DNA from: a virus
Virus record (IMG/VR): IMGVR_UViG_3300030419_008194
Span: 1 to 44,350 of that record
Direction: 5' to 3' (one strand)
DNA length: 44,350 nucleotides
The notes under the pieces were generated by a model, which saw only the letters and a list, made by a program, of their open reading frames with translations, did no database searches and was not told the DNA's origin. Of this stretch, positions 19,234 through 27,579 are shown piece after piece. A program made the position numbers and the translations under genes. The first letter of the stretch is position 1; every line of letters starts with the position of its first letter.

Positions 19234-20118
19234 ATGGCAACGGTATTTTACGATAAGGCTTCAGTTGAGTTAGGGGTAGGAAATGTTACCGAATCCCTGT
19301 TAGCGAGCGATTGCAGCTTAACATATAATAATGCTCAACAAGCTCTTTATAGCATTGGCAGAAAGGGGTCGCTGGGACAGTTCCCTTCTGCTGCTCGAGC
19401 AGCCGACCTATCTTTTAACTTTTTAACAACAATAACTGGAAACCCTAGCGGTTATTATACCCAAGGAAATATTATAAATTTTTTAGCTAGTGGAATTAAA
19501 AACTCCGTGGGCTCGGAAGCGAGTGGGGTAACTGTTAAATTTGCGGGAGTGACTGGTATAGCTTTTTTAAATTCCTATTCCTTTAGCATCGCAAGCAATT
19601 CAGTATCCACTTCTTCAGCCAGTTTATCTTTTTACGGAGATCAAAGCCAGCTTCCTATTACGGGATTTTTACATGCCCAAGTAGGCGTAAGTACAACTAA
19701 TAATGCAAATGACCCTTTCTTGAATACGGGAGTAGCTCACGGAAGGTATACTACTTTGTCTCCACTTGCGTCAACAAGGGGGAGTGAAACTGCTAATATA
19801 TATGGGGCCGACTATTCGATCTCTTTTGGGCATAATCCTATTTACAAATTAGGTCAAGAATTTCCCGCTACCACCCTTTACACCACCGCGCAAGAAAGTG
19901 TAAACGTAACGGAAGATTTATTTGATTCTGGTCTTAAATTTAATGAAACAGCGCAAGATCTTACTCTTACAATTAGCGGATTGGGAGTTAGCGTAGATAA
20001 TTCCATTAGTCATTCTATGGATGTAGGGATAAAGGGGGCGAAACAGATATCTACTTCAATGAGCGCGGGATTAGACGATATAGTGAGGACGCAAAAAACT
20101 TTAACTTCATCTTATTAA
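19234..20118 (+). CDS. Tail-tube-like structural protein, paralogue 2
   Basis: 294 residues. It shares with its neighbours the central 'LNSYSFSIASN' plus 'SLSFYGDQ' pair and the later 'NPIYKLGQEFP' element. The sequence is beta-rich with many Ser, Thr and Gly, as in virion tube or decoration proteins. The ATG at 19234 has a weak AAAAGG site. It ends at 20118, one base before the GTG start of the next paralogue. It is likely abundant in the virion because it has its own promoter-like motif. Confidence 0.65.
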   Translation: MATVFYDKASVELGVGNVTESLLASDCSLTYNNAQQALYSIGRKGSLGQFPSAARAADLSFNFLTTITGNPSGYYTQGNIINFLASGIKNSVGSEASGVTVKFAGVTGIAFLNSYSFSIASNSVSTSSASLSFYGDQSQLPITGFLHAQVGVSTTNNANDPFLNTGVAHGRYTTLSPLASTRGSETANIYGADYSISFGHNPIYKLGQEFPATTLYTTAQESVNVTEDLFDSGLKFNETAQDLTLTISGLGVSVDNSISHSMDVGIKGAKQISTSMSAGLDDIVRTQKTLTSSY

Positions 20119-20119
20119 T

Positions 20120-20992
20120 GTGGTTTATTCTGCTAGCAACGCAAAACTTGAAGTAAATGGCAATGAGATTCTAGCCTCTAACGCCTCCCTTTCTGTTAGC
20201 GCCAATCTTGAAGCGACTTATCTAATAAATCAAAGACATACTCAAGATTACGCTGCCGTTAATGGTGTGGGAGGGCAGCTCAGTTTCAACTACTATATCA
20301 CTGGAAGGGATTATTTTAAAAAGTTTATAACGGGGCAGGGGGAAATACCTTTAGCTGAAAGTCAGGTCATCTCTGGAAACTTTGGAGGATTGAATTTTGA
20401 TAGTGGTTATTTAACGTCTTATTCCGTTAATTTTGCACCTAATAGTCCTGCTATCGCCAACGCTACCGTAGTATTTTATGATCAACTTAATGGAGTATTT
20501 ACTGCGACGGAAGAGGCTGCTCCTTCGTCGACGCAAATCCTTAATTTAAGAGATGCCGTTCTTTCTAGTACTTTTACCACGGGAATAGTTAATGAGTTTA
20601 TTGGTGGGACCTATAACTACAGTTCAGACGTTCAACCAGTTTACTTGATGAATGAAACAAAACCGAGTTCTGTTTCCTTTGGCCCTAAGACGGTTAGAGC
20701 TAACTTTGAGATAGATAATCCTACTGGCCATATGCCAGTTTCCGGTAGTATGGCTAAAATTTCGCTCGACCTAAAAAATGACTCCAACACTATAGTAGAA
20801 AATTTTACGTGCTCAGGGCTTTTGCAGCAGCGAAGCCTTGGGTCGGCCAACCAAGACTATATAAAACACAGTATAAATATAATGCAAAATAATATTCAAG
20901 CTTCTGAGGTTAGAATAGAAGCTATTGTGAATATAGCTGGACAAACAGGTAACATTGGAATAGGTACGGCAGGTTCGGAGGGGAATATATAG
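20120..20992 (+). CDS. Tail-tube-like structural protein, paralogue 3
   Basis: 290 residues from a GTG at 20120, one base after the previous stop; an ATG at 20118 is out of frame and quickly blocked, so GTG is preferred and translation is probably coupled. It carries the family landmarks 'GYLTSYSVNFA', 'TVVFYDQ' and 'QPVYLMNETKP'. The C-terminus adds 'NQDYIKHSINIMQNN' and a Gly-rich end. Role is inferred as for the other two paralogues. Confidence 0.65.
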   Translation: MVYSASNAKLEVNGNEILASNASLSVSANLEATYLINQRHTQDYAAVNGVGGQLSFNYYITGRDYFKKFITGQGEIPLAESQVISGNFGGLNFDSGYLTSYSVNFAPNSPAIANATVVFYDQLNGVFTATEEAAPSSTQILNLRDAVLSSTFTTGIVNEFIGGTYNYSSDVQPVYLMNETKPSSVSFGPKTVRANFEIDNPTGHMPVSGSMAKISLDLKNDSNTIVENFTCSGLLQQRSLGSANQDYIKHSINIMQNNIQASEVRIEAIVNIAGQTGNIGIGTAGSEGNI

Positions 20993-20993
20993 T

Positions 20994-23900
20994 ATGCCAA
21001 CTTTTAATCCCAAGAAGCTTTTTACCTTGAGCGGTTCTAATATGAACTTCACGAGACGCGTGATGTTTGGGGACGAGGAGGTAGCGGAGTTAGCTTATTT
21101 GGGTACTACTGGTATTTCCGGGTTAGTTCCGGCGGCGGCTTATACTGCGGAGCTGACAGTAGAAACAAACGCTGGCGTTTTGACTCTGGGAGATCAATAT
21201 ATAATTCTTGATTCAGATAGTCAGGTGCTAGTAAGCGGACTAGAGTCTGATGACGTTAGCGGAAAAGCGGGAGAACTAATAAATTTATCTGGGGAAAACT
21301 TTTACCAAATAACAGATGTAAAATTTGGTAGTGCGTCTGGAAATTTCTCTATTATATCAGAAAGCGAAATTGATGTTTTGGTGCCTGAAAATGCAGAATA
21401 TGCTGGGGTAAGCGTTTTATCCACGTTGAGAACTGGCGCAGCAGGAAGTACTTCCGAATCCAGCGGTATCACTTACAATAAATTTGTCTCCATACCTGAA
21501 GTAGCTGCTTTAAGTTCAGGGCAGTTGAATTCTGGAGAAGCGCTGAGTATTTCAGGAAGGTCTTTTAATTCTGTAACTGGCGTCACTGTTAATGACATTT
21601 CTTTTACATCTTTTTCAGTTGAAAACTCTACAGGTATAAATGTGATCGTCCCGGGCGGAGAAGTGAGGGGCGTTCCCCAATTACAGCTTCAAAGCGGAGA
21701 GGTTTTTTCTGCCCCCAATAATATATTATTTAAACCTTTGGCGAAAATAACTGGAGTCAATAGGGCTCTCACTGGAAGTCTAGTAACTATTTCTGGAACT
21801 AATTTTAGTGAAGATATTATCTATTCTACCGGTGGCGAATTAGTGGCTAGTTATGGAGGGGTAACGGGAGCTGTAGGAGTTCAAAGTCCAGAAAAAATTA
21901 CAGGGGAGGTACCTTCAGGGATAGATATATCGATATCCGGGGGTAATGTTGCTGGGGGTGAGCCTCCTATTATTTCGCCTGTTTCTCTCAATTTGTATTC
22001 TAAGGATTATCCAGAACTTTACCCTTCGGAATTTGATTTTACACCTCTTATCGGGCAACCGCAAATAACTACAGTTTCTATAGATAACGGTCAGCCTGCG
22101 TCGGGGATAGCGGGAGACGTATTAGAGATAAGTGGTTTCAATCTTTATGGAATAACAGGAGCTACTTTAGTTACTGATACCTCTACAGTAGGAATAGGCA
22201 CGGCAGCTGTGTCGAGTATAATGGGTGGATCAGATAACGGAAGAAGCGTCCTGTTTAGGGTTGCGTCGGCTTCCGCGCCTCCTACTACCGGCCATTTTTA
22301 TAATATAGAGATTTCAGGCCATTACGGAAACGTAGGAATAGACAGAGCTTTTTATGCTATAGGTAATCCAACCATATCTTCAATTACCCCTTCCACTAAT
22401 ATAGAACCCGGATCTGCTGGCACATTAGTCGGGACTCATCTTTATACAGGTACAACGATAAGGCTTCAGAATAACAACGCTGCGCCCGCTAATCTTGTAG
22501 GTTATTTGAACGTAAGTGGATATAGCGCAGATCATACTACTGGTCATTTCACTTATCCCGACTCTTTTCAAACAGGTATTAACTACAAGGTCTATGTAAA
22601 GAATAGAAGAGGCACTGTTAATTCCGCCATTACCCCTTATTATGCCCCACAAATTGACACTATAACACCTTCAACCGGAGTGTTCGGGGATAGAATTTTA
22701 ATTTCGGGATATTTTGAGCCTATAAAAGATCTTTCTGGTCAGTCAGGCATGAGCGTAGGGCAAACAGTAGTAAGTAATTATACCCAAGACGGTACTACGG
22801 GGGTTTATTTTGACATTCCTGCGGGAGCAATTAGTGATATTATTAATATCAACACTAGTGGGGGAGCTATTTCTAGCACAGGTCTTTTGGGGGTAGTGCC
22901 TCGTAAGCCAGCTATAAGTGGATACTTTGAGGGAGGTGGTGACGCTCCATCTTCTTTTAATCAGGACCAAGTATTTAGTGAATATAACGTTATGACTATT
23001 ACTGGTTCACGAATGAATCTAGTAACAGGGATATCTTTTTCCGGATTAAGTGAATCTATAACCATTAACCAGTTTCAGAGCAAAAGTTTTGACAATATAA
23101 TATTTAAAGTCCCTCAAGGGATAAATTCTGGGAGTGGAGACTTTTTTATGGAAGATTTCAGGGGAAGGAGAACCGCAAGCCCTTACCCTGTTAACATCAC
23201 TCGTCTTTCCGGTTATACAGATTACTTGCTTCCGGGCGAAACGATGAGTTTAAGTGGAGAAAACTTAACTGGATTATTTGCGAATTTTACTGACTTGAAT
23301 AATGAGCAGTTAGGAATTCAGGCACTAACAAACGCCGAAAATACTCCTGTGGGAGGAATAGACACTATAACCTTACAGACTCCTACTGGAATTTTAAATG
23401 GAGAATTTTTCTTATCGGGAAGGAGTAACTCTTATGCAGCCCCCAGTACTGGAAATGGGCTATTTCCTTTGCCTGCCGTGAGTGGGGTAAGTGGAGCAAA
23501 TGCTGGAAATGAAATAACTACCGGCTCAAATATGTTAATTACTGGATTTAACGCAGGAGGGATAGAGCAAATATCAAGTGGTGATACAGCAGTAGGGATA
23601 ACTGGAACGGGAAATAAAGACGGATTGGAGCAAGTTTACTTTTATAAAACAATAGAGGACATGACTACTGGTTACGACTCCAGCGTTTGGCATAATGTTA
23701 TAAATTTCCAATTAGATAGTGGGTTTGTCGGTACAGGAAGGTTTTTCCTTTCTTCTCCCGCTATCCCTTTTGACGACGCACAAGTTAGAAGACAGGCTAA
23801 TTATTATTCTACCCAATATATAATTAACGGAACAAGAGTTAATGCTACAGGGTATGGTCCTCAGCGGGGTATTACAGGGGTCGACGTCACTGTTACTGGG

Positions 23901-24269
23901 TTTGGGTTCGGGGCGGTAACGGGAGCTTTCTTCAAGATACCGGAAGGACCTTATCTGTCAGCCGACTTTACTAAGAATTCAAATAATAAAATTACGACTA
24001 CCGTACCTAAGGAAGCTATAGAGGCTAGAGGAGAGACAAATATAATACTGTCTGGGGGGACTAATCAAGACGTTGGTAAATTTGAAGTGATCCTCGATAC
24101 ATCTACTGTTAAATTCAATATTGTTGACGAGAGTGATCAACCGGGGGATGCCTCTCGTGTCAGTAATTATACAGTAAGAGAAGTGATAGGTGGGCAAACG
24201 TTCTTGGTCACAAGGACTAAATTCCCTGACGGAACAACTGCCGTAGTAAGTAGCGTGCCAGAAGGTTAA
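20994..24269 (+). CDS. Large virion protein of tandem IPT/TIG (Ig-like) repeats
   Basis: 1091 residues composed almost wholly of about ten or eleven Ig-like repeats. Each repeat carries an '[IL][ST]G-x-N/x' turn, for example LSGENF, ISGRSF, ISGTNF, ISGFNL, ITGSRM and VTGFGF, every 80-130 residues. They are separated by 'ITGV', 'ISSITPST' or 'IDTITPSTG' linkers, which is the IPT/TIG pattern. Such repeats form rod-like surface proteins that bind glycans or other proteins. The last ~60 residues differ and end in 'TVREVIGGQTFLVTR'. A good Shine-Dalgarno, GGAGGGG (20977-20983), precedes the ATG. It follows the tube paralogues by one base, so it is likely a tube-associated or fibre-like protein. 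Confidence 0.75.
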   Translation: MPTFNPKKLFTLSGSNMNFTRRVMFGDEEVAELAYLGTTGISGLVPAAAYTAELTVETNAGVLTLGDQYIILDSDSQVLVSGLESDDVSGKAGELINLSGENFYQITDVKFGSASGNFSIISESEIDVLVPENAEYAGVSVLSTLRTGAAGSTSESSGITYNKFVSIPEVAALSSGQLNSGEALSISGRSFNSVTGVTVNDISFTSFSVENSTGINVIVPGGEVRGVPQLQLQSGEVFSAPNNILFKPLAKITGVNRALTGSLVTISGTNFSEDIIYSTGGELVASYGGVTGAVGVQSPEKITGEVPSGIDISISGGNVAGGEPPIISPVSLNLYSKDYPELYPSEFDFTPLIGQPQITTVSIDNGQPASGIAGDVLEISGFNLYGITGATLVTDTSTVGIGTAAVSSIMGGSDNGRSVLFRVASASAPPTTGHFYNIEISGHYGNVGIDRAFYAIGNPTISSITPSTNIEPGSAGTLVGTHLYTGTTIRLQNNNAAPANLVGYLNVSGYSADHTTGHFTYPDSFQTGINYKVYVKNRRGTVNSAITPYYAPQIDTITPSTGVFGDRILISGYFEPIKDLSGQSGMSVGQTVVSNYTQDGTTGVYFDIPAGAISDIININTSGGAISSTGLLGVVPRKPAISGYFEGGGDAPSSFNQDQVFSEYNVMTITGSRMNLVTGISFSGLSESITINQFQSKSFDNIIFKVPQGINSGSGDFFMEDFRGRRTASPYPVNITRLSGYTDYLLPGETMSLSGENLTGLFANFTDLNNEQLGIQALTNAENTPVGGIDTITLQTPTGILNGEFFLSGRSNSYAAPSTGNGLFPLPAVSGVSGANAGNEITTGSNMLITGFNAGGIEQISSGDTAVGITGTGNKDGLEQVYFYKTIEDMTTGYDSSVWHNVINFQLDSGFVGTGRFFLSSPAIPFDDAQVRRQANYYSTQYIINGTRVNATGYGPQRGITGVDVTVTGFGFGAVTGAFFKIPEGPYLSADFTKNSNNKITTTVPKEAIEARGETNIILSGGTNQDVGKFEVILDTSTVKFNIVDESDQPGDASRVSNYTVREVIGGQTFLVTRTKFPDGTTAVVSSVPEG

Positions 24270-24475
24270 AGATCGGCCTCCTCAATATCTATAAAGTACA
24301 AAAGCCTATATAATCTTTCGGTTCCTTCGTTATTAAATATATCTATAGGCATTTCCATATTTAAGTTAGAGTTTGGTAAGCATAACCACTCAGCGACATA
24401 AGAGTCATCCATTACATCGCAGCATTCGTTTACTAGATTAACAAACTCTATTAATTTATCTTTCCGAATTTTCAT
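24266..24475 (-). CDS. Small protein resembling the MbcA/ParS/Xre antitoxin toxin-binding domain
   Basis: 69 residues from the ATG at 24475; a longer frame upstream would only overlap the oxygenase gene further. The C-terminal half reads VAEWLCLPNSNLNMEMPIDIF, then NNEGTERLYRLLYFID. This follows the MbcA/ParS/Xre C-terminal domain pattern 'A-x2-WL-x2-PN-x2-L-x5-P-[IL]-D-x-[IL]...G-x6-LL-x-I'. In the family this domain binds a RES or related toxin. There is no HTH and no partner toxin nearby, so it may neutralise a host toxin. It ends sharing TTAA with the convergent IPT gene's stop. Last gene of the coupled pseudopilin cassette. Confidence 0.6.
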   Translation of the reverse strand: MKIRKDKLIEFVNLVNECCDVMDDSYVAEWLCLPNSNLNMEMPIDIFNNEGTERLYRLLYFIDIEEADL

Positions 24476-25133
24476 AAAAAGCGCCCTGAACATAAGTGCA
24501 ATTAAAGGCAATTGAAATTCGCAAGTCTTCATTAGCATTAGGGTCAACGTAATGCATTAGCCACGAAGGGAAGATAATAATCTTACCCTCTTTAATTTCA
24601 TAAGTAAAAATACTACTATCATGAGGGTGAGAATTACAGTAGGGATTAAAGACGTGAGAGCCTTCGATTTGATGCATGACGTCAGGAGCAGGGTCAGGAG
24701 AAGCGAAACGATGCTGCGGGCGTGGGTCTAGAAAATGAATATGGCCAGAGTTTTTAGGGTGCTTAACGTAATAACACCCAGAAAAATTAGCGCTAGAATG
24801 TACATGAGGAGGGTTGAATGAGCCTTTTTTATTAACATTTAACCATTGCTCAAAATTACCCCACTTCCCTTTCTCCCAGTTATGGAATTCTTCTATTTTT
24901 TGAAAAAATCTCAGCATATGCAGTTCGAAGAAAGAGGTTAAAGACACTTCAGAATCGTAATGTAGCTCTTCCCCTCCGTAGGAGGTTAGGGAGGGACTTA
25001 GTTTTTCCGATTTTTGATTTAAATGGTTTTGACCTGCAGGGCCTTCGACATGCTCTATTACTTGTTTTTTAAATTGGTTATGGTAGGGAAAATCAAATTC
25101 CCAAACATCAGTGACAAATAAATCGTGTCTCAT
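24456..25133 (-). CDS. 2OG-Fe(II) oxygenase (TIGR02466-like)
   Basis: 225 residues. The motif 'NPPHVHSSANFSGCYYV' followed by 'SGHIHFLDPR', and later 'GKIIIFPSWLMHYVDPN' then 'DLRISIAFN', is typical of the putative 2OG-Fe(II) oxygenase family seen in many phages. Likely iron ligands are H110 or H112 and H194, with R205 binding 2-oxoglutarate. Members are thought to hydroxylate proteins or nucleic acid; the substrate here is unknown. It overlaps the GspC-like gene by four bases (ATGA) upstream and the antitoxin-like gene by 20 bases downstream. Confidence 0.85.
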   Translation of the reverse strand: MRHDLFVTDVWEFDFPYHNQFKKQVIEHVEGPAGQNHLNQKSEKLSPSLTSYGGEELHYDSEVSLTSFFELHMLRFFQKIEEFHNWEKGKWGNFEQWLNVNKKGSFNPPHVHSSANFSGCYYVKHPKNSGHIHFLDPRPQHRFASPDPAPDVMHQIEGSHVFNPYCNSHPHDSSIFTYEIKEGKIIIFPSWLMHYVDPNANEDLRISIAFNCTYVQGAFYENSER

Positions 25134-25810
25134 CTTTCTCGGCGACGTTCATCGTATTGACGGCGTCTTTCATTGGTATCAATTTTTCTATTTAAGAAGC
25201 TTTGACCCTCTTGGAGTCCCTCTAGTCTTTTGAGGATGTATTCTCTCTTTTCTTTATCATCTATTCTATCTATGTATTCTAAACCCTTTTGGATAATACG
25301 AGGGTCTATCTTGGGCTGGCGAGAAGGAACCTTAACTACGGAAGGGCGAGGAGCCGGGGCAGATTTTTTTTCTTTATTTTTATTTTTATCATCTTTTGAA
25401 TCCTTTTTTATCACAGTTGGGCGATTAAAAACGGGCGCGGGACCCATTACCGTCGGTAATTTATGGGTTTCAAATGATAAATTTTCAGTTACTCCATTAT
25501 TTATTATTTTAACTCGAGATCCTTTTACGCTTAAGAGCTCTATCCCGCTGTCAACTGGTTTTTTATGGTTGAGAGTAAGGAATCTTCTAGGGAGGTCTTT
25601 AGAGTAAAGGAAGACGTTAGTTAAACCTTGGTACTTCATAATGCCTGTTAGATGAAGCTTTATGGGAGGTTGCAAAGGCGGAAGAGCCACTTCTACTCGG
25701 GGAAGTTCTTCTCCCGCTAAAGAGAAGGCGTTTCTTTCGGTTATGGTTCTGTATTTACCCTGCCCGTAAGCGGCAGTAACGAATAGGAGTAATATTATTA
25801 TTTTTTTCAT
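25130..25810 (-). CDS. Exported GspC/PilP-like protein
   Basis: 226 residues from the ATG at 25810. This start begins a classic signal peptide ([17 protein letters not shown]) and overlaps the previous stop as ATGA, so I prefer it over an ATG 27 bases upstream. After the signal comes 'YRTITERNAFSL', a Pro-rich linker, then 'IKLHLTGIMKYQG' and 'VKIINNGVTENLSF'. This is the 'ERN[PA]F ... LTGI ... V-x-I...G' pattern of GspC/PilP homology-region domains. A Lys/Asp linker and an Arg/Glu-rich C-terminal helix follow. In bacteria these proteins link outer and inner parts of type II secretion or type IV pilus machines. Finding one next to pseudopilins in a phage suggests interference with, or use of, that machine. 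Family call is by pattern only. Confidence 0.6.
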   Translation of the reverse strand: MKKIIILLLFVTAAYGQGKYRTITERNAFSLAGEELPRVEVALPPLQPPIKLHLTGIMKYQGLTNVFLYSKDLPRRFLTLNHKKPVDSGIELLSVKGSRVKIINNGVTENLSFETHKLPTVMGPAPVFNRPTVIKKDSKDDKNKNKEKKSAPAPRPSVVKVPSRQPKIDPRIIQKGLEYIDRIDDKEKREYILKRLEGLQEGQSFLNRKIDTNERRRQYDERRRER

Positions 25811-26085
25811 GGTGCTGAGGCGTGACATTCGTAGCATTTATTTTGAATAATCCAATGGTCGAGCATAAGCTCTTGAGTGGTATAAGAGGGTTCTATTTCT
25901 GTAAATCCATACTCATCGTATCCTTCCGTATAATAAAAGATAGTTAACTGGCGACGATAATTGTGGCATTCGGCAAGTTGCGCTGCCTGCTTCGCTTTAT
26001 TTAAAGCGGAAAGTAGCATGGCTGTCAATATTGAAATTATTGATATAGTTACAAGTAGCTCCACAATAGTATAACTCCTATTCAT
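25807..26085 (-). CDS. Small pseudopilin-like protein
   Basis: 92 residues from the ATG at 26085, which overlaps the preceding pseudopilin stop by eight bases. The N-terminus [20 protein letters not shown] has the prepilin features: a short basic leader, Glu at +5 and a hydrophobic helix of about 20 residues. The residue before the cleavage site is Ser instead of the usual Gly. The C-terminal part is short, with two Cys (NKCYECH) that may form a disulfide. It probably anchors in the inner membrane. It is much shorter than most pseudopilins. Confidence 0.65.
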   Translation of the reverse strand: MNRSYTIVELLVTISIISILTAMLLSALNKAKQAAQLAECHNYRRQLTIFYYTEGYDEYGFTEIEPSYTTQELMLDHWIIQNKCYECHASAP

Positions 26086-27058
26086 AATAGGGGCTCCATG
26101 TTGGATGGTGCCCCCAGCTATCGTTCCAGTACCAACCCCAAGAGTCATATATTTTACCTTCTATTTCTCTCGTATTCCATTGCCTAAAATATCTTGATAC
26201 ACCGCTATGAACTTTTTGCCAAGAGTGGTTATTAGGGTAAGGCTTAGTAGCCCTGTCGCTTAACCATTTTATATCTCGGTTATTGGGACTGACTACAAGA
26301 TCTTTTATTGTGGTTGGGTTCTGAACGGCTTCAGGAATGACTTTAGTATCTTCTTCTAGCCATCTCCTAAATTCAACATGAGCGTCTACAAAAGAGACTA
26401 CCGAACCGTTGTTGTGATAGACTCCCGGCCAATCCATAGAGAAAGCGCTTTCCTTTCCGGTTAGGGTAGGTGGTACTCTAAAATTACCAGCGTTTATAGA
26501 TTGAGGGGGCATTTCAATGAAACTAAAAATAGAAGAAGGATCTTTTACGTCTGCGTAAGTATGGTAAATTTTATGTTGAGTATCTGCTTCAAAAGGCCAT
26601 CCAGACCATCCTCCTACAAAAATATTTATACTATAAGAGCGAGGTCTTTTTCTTGTAACGTTGACCCAATTAGTAGCGCCCTTAGCTTTTTCTTGCCACA
26701 TTACCACGGACTTATCTCCGGGGCATCCAAAAATACCCATTCCAGCATAAGGCTTGAGCGGCGACCAAAACAATGGCCTGTCAGTTTGCCCCCAAGCTCC
26801 GTTTCCACTCATGCTGTCTGCTACCCATGCCCACATTCCGCTAGGTTCAGCTCTCCATGCTGAGGCGTAAGGAAATCTATCTTCGTGGTCGGCAGCGAAT
26901 TCAGCGTAAGCTAAATTAAGTTGGCGCTGGTTATTAATGCATTGAGCTTGCCATCCCGTTTGCCTAGCAGAGCTTAAAGATGGAAGTAGTAAAGCCATGA
27001 GAATAGCGATTATGGCAATCACTACCAGCAACTCAATAAGGCTAAACCCCCGGTTCAT
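26078..27058 (-). CDS. Prepilin-type N-terminal methylation domain protein with H-X9-D motif
   Basis: 326 residues. The N-terminus [20 protein letters not shown] is a textbook type IV prepilin/pseudopilin signal, with Gly at -1, Phe at +1 and Glu at +5. Near residue 240, [12 protein letters not shown] matches the 'H-X9-DG' processing-associated motif, with Ala in place of Gly. This architecture is greatly expanded in Planctomycetes, Lentisphaerae and Verrucomicrobia, which hints at the host. The rest has many Trp residues and '[10 protein letters not shown]'. Head of a five-gene overlapping cassette, with a GTGTAA-type element directly upstream. Confidence 0.85.
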   Translation of the reverse strand: MNRGFSLIELLVVIAIIAILMALLLPSLSSARQTGWQAQCINNQRQLNLAYAEFAADHEDRFPYASAWRAEPSGMWAWVADSMSGNGAWGQTDRPLFWSPLKPYAGMGIFGCPGDKSVVMWQEKAKGATNWVNVTRKRPRSYSINIFVGGWSGWPFEADTQHKIYHTYADVKDPSSIFSFIEMPPQSINAGNFRVPPTLTGKESAFSMDWPGVYHNNGSVVSFVDAHVEFRRWLEEDTKVIPEAVQNPTTIKDLVVSPNNRDIKWLSDRATKPYPNNHSWQKVHSGVSRYFRQWNTREIEGKIYDSWGWYWNDSWGHHPTWSPYYE

Positions 27059-27063
27059 ACCTT

Positions 27064-27073
27064 ATATTTACAC
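27064..27073 (-). promoter_or_regulatory. GTGTAAATAT element before the pseudopilin cassette (candidate phage promoter)
   Basis: On the minus strand GTGTAAATAT is followed by AAGGT and then the ATG at 27058, five bases from the motif. It begins directly after the stop of the preceding gene (27075). The AAGG also gives a weak ribosome site. Confidence 0.4.
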
Positions 27074-27074
27074 T

Positions 27075-27578
27075 TTAAGGCCCAGTAAATGTTGTTTTAT
27101 TCGCGGCCCAATGATGTAAGCGGGATAAAAGCCTTAATAATCTACTGTAAAATCTATATTTAAAAGTCTTTTCAAAAAGTTTTCTTTCTTTAGCTTTTTC
27201 CTCCCATTCTTTTTCTCGCGCTTCTGCTTCTGCGGCGGTCTCTTCCATTGCGAATTTAATTAATTCTTTTTTGTCTAATACTCCAGCTTGAAAAGTAAAT
27301 TCATATTCACTCCACCACATGTTTTCATCTTTATCGTAGAAAGATGTGTAAAAATTAATTTTTCCGGTATAAGTGTCTTTAATCCATTCGCCATCCTTAC
27401 CGCTTTTCCACTCTCCTTGTTTTACATAGAGCTTTTGTCTGTAAATTTTATATTGGCTTAAAAAATTTTCAAGAGATTTAGTTTGATAATTATTATCTTT
27501 AATTAATTTCTCTTGCTCTTTTGTTAACAAGCCTTTCAAATAAGACTTCGGTACGATTATATCATCAAACATTCCCAT
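27075..27578 (-). CDS. Conserved phage protein of unknown function
   Basis: 167 residues beginning MGMFDDIIVPKSYLKGLL, an opening I associate with conserved hypothetical phage proteins. The middle is aromatic and polar (FYTSFYDKDENMWWSEYEF), probably a small beta domain. Residues about 115-145 form a charged helix (AAEAEAREKEWEEKAKERK), then a basic C-terminal helix with 'RLLRLLSRLHHW'. It starts one base before the end of the 2OG oxygenase gene, so it is part of the same operon. No function can be assigned. Confidence 0.7.
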   Translation of the reverse strand: MGMFDDIIVPKSYLKGLLTKEQEKLIKDNNYQTKSLENFLSQYKIYRQKLYVKQGEWKSGKDGEWIKDTYTGKINFYTSFYDKDENMWWSEYEFTFQAGVLDKKELIKFAMEETAAEAEAREKEWEEKAKERKLFEKTFKYRFYSRLLRLLSRLHHWAANKTTFTGP

Positions 27579-27579
27579 G

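Noticed and set aside
25810-25837. An ATG at 25837 as the start of the GspC-like protein
   Set aside because: The nine extra residues would bury the signal peptide, and the ATG at 25810 overlaps the previous stop as ATGA, as in other genes here.
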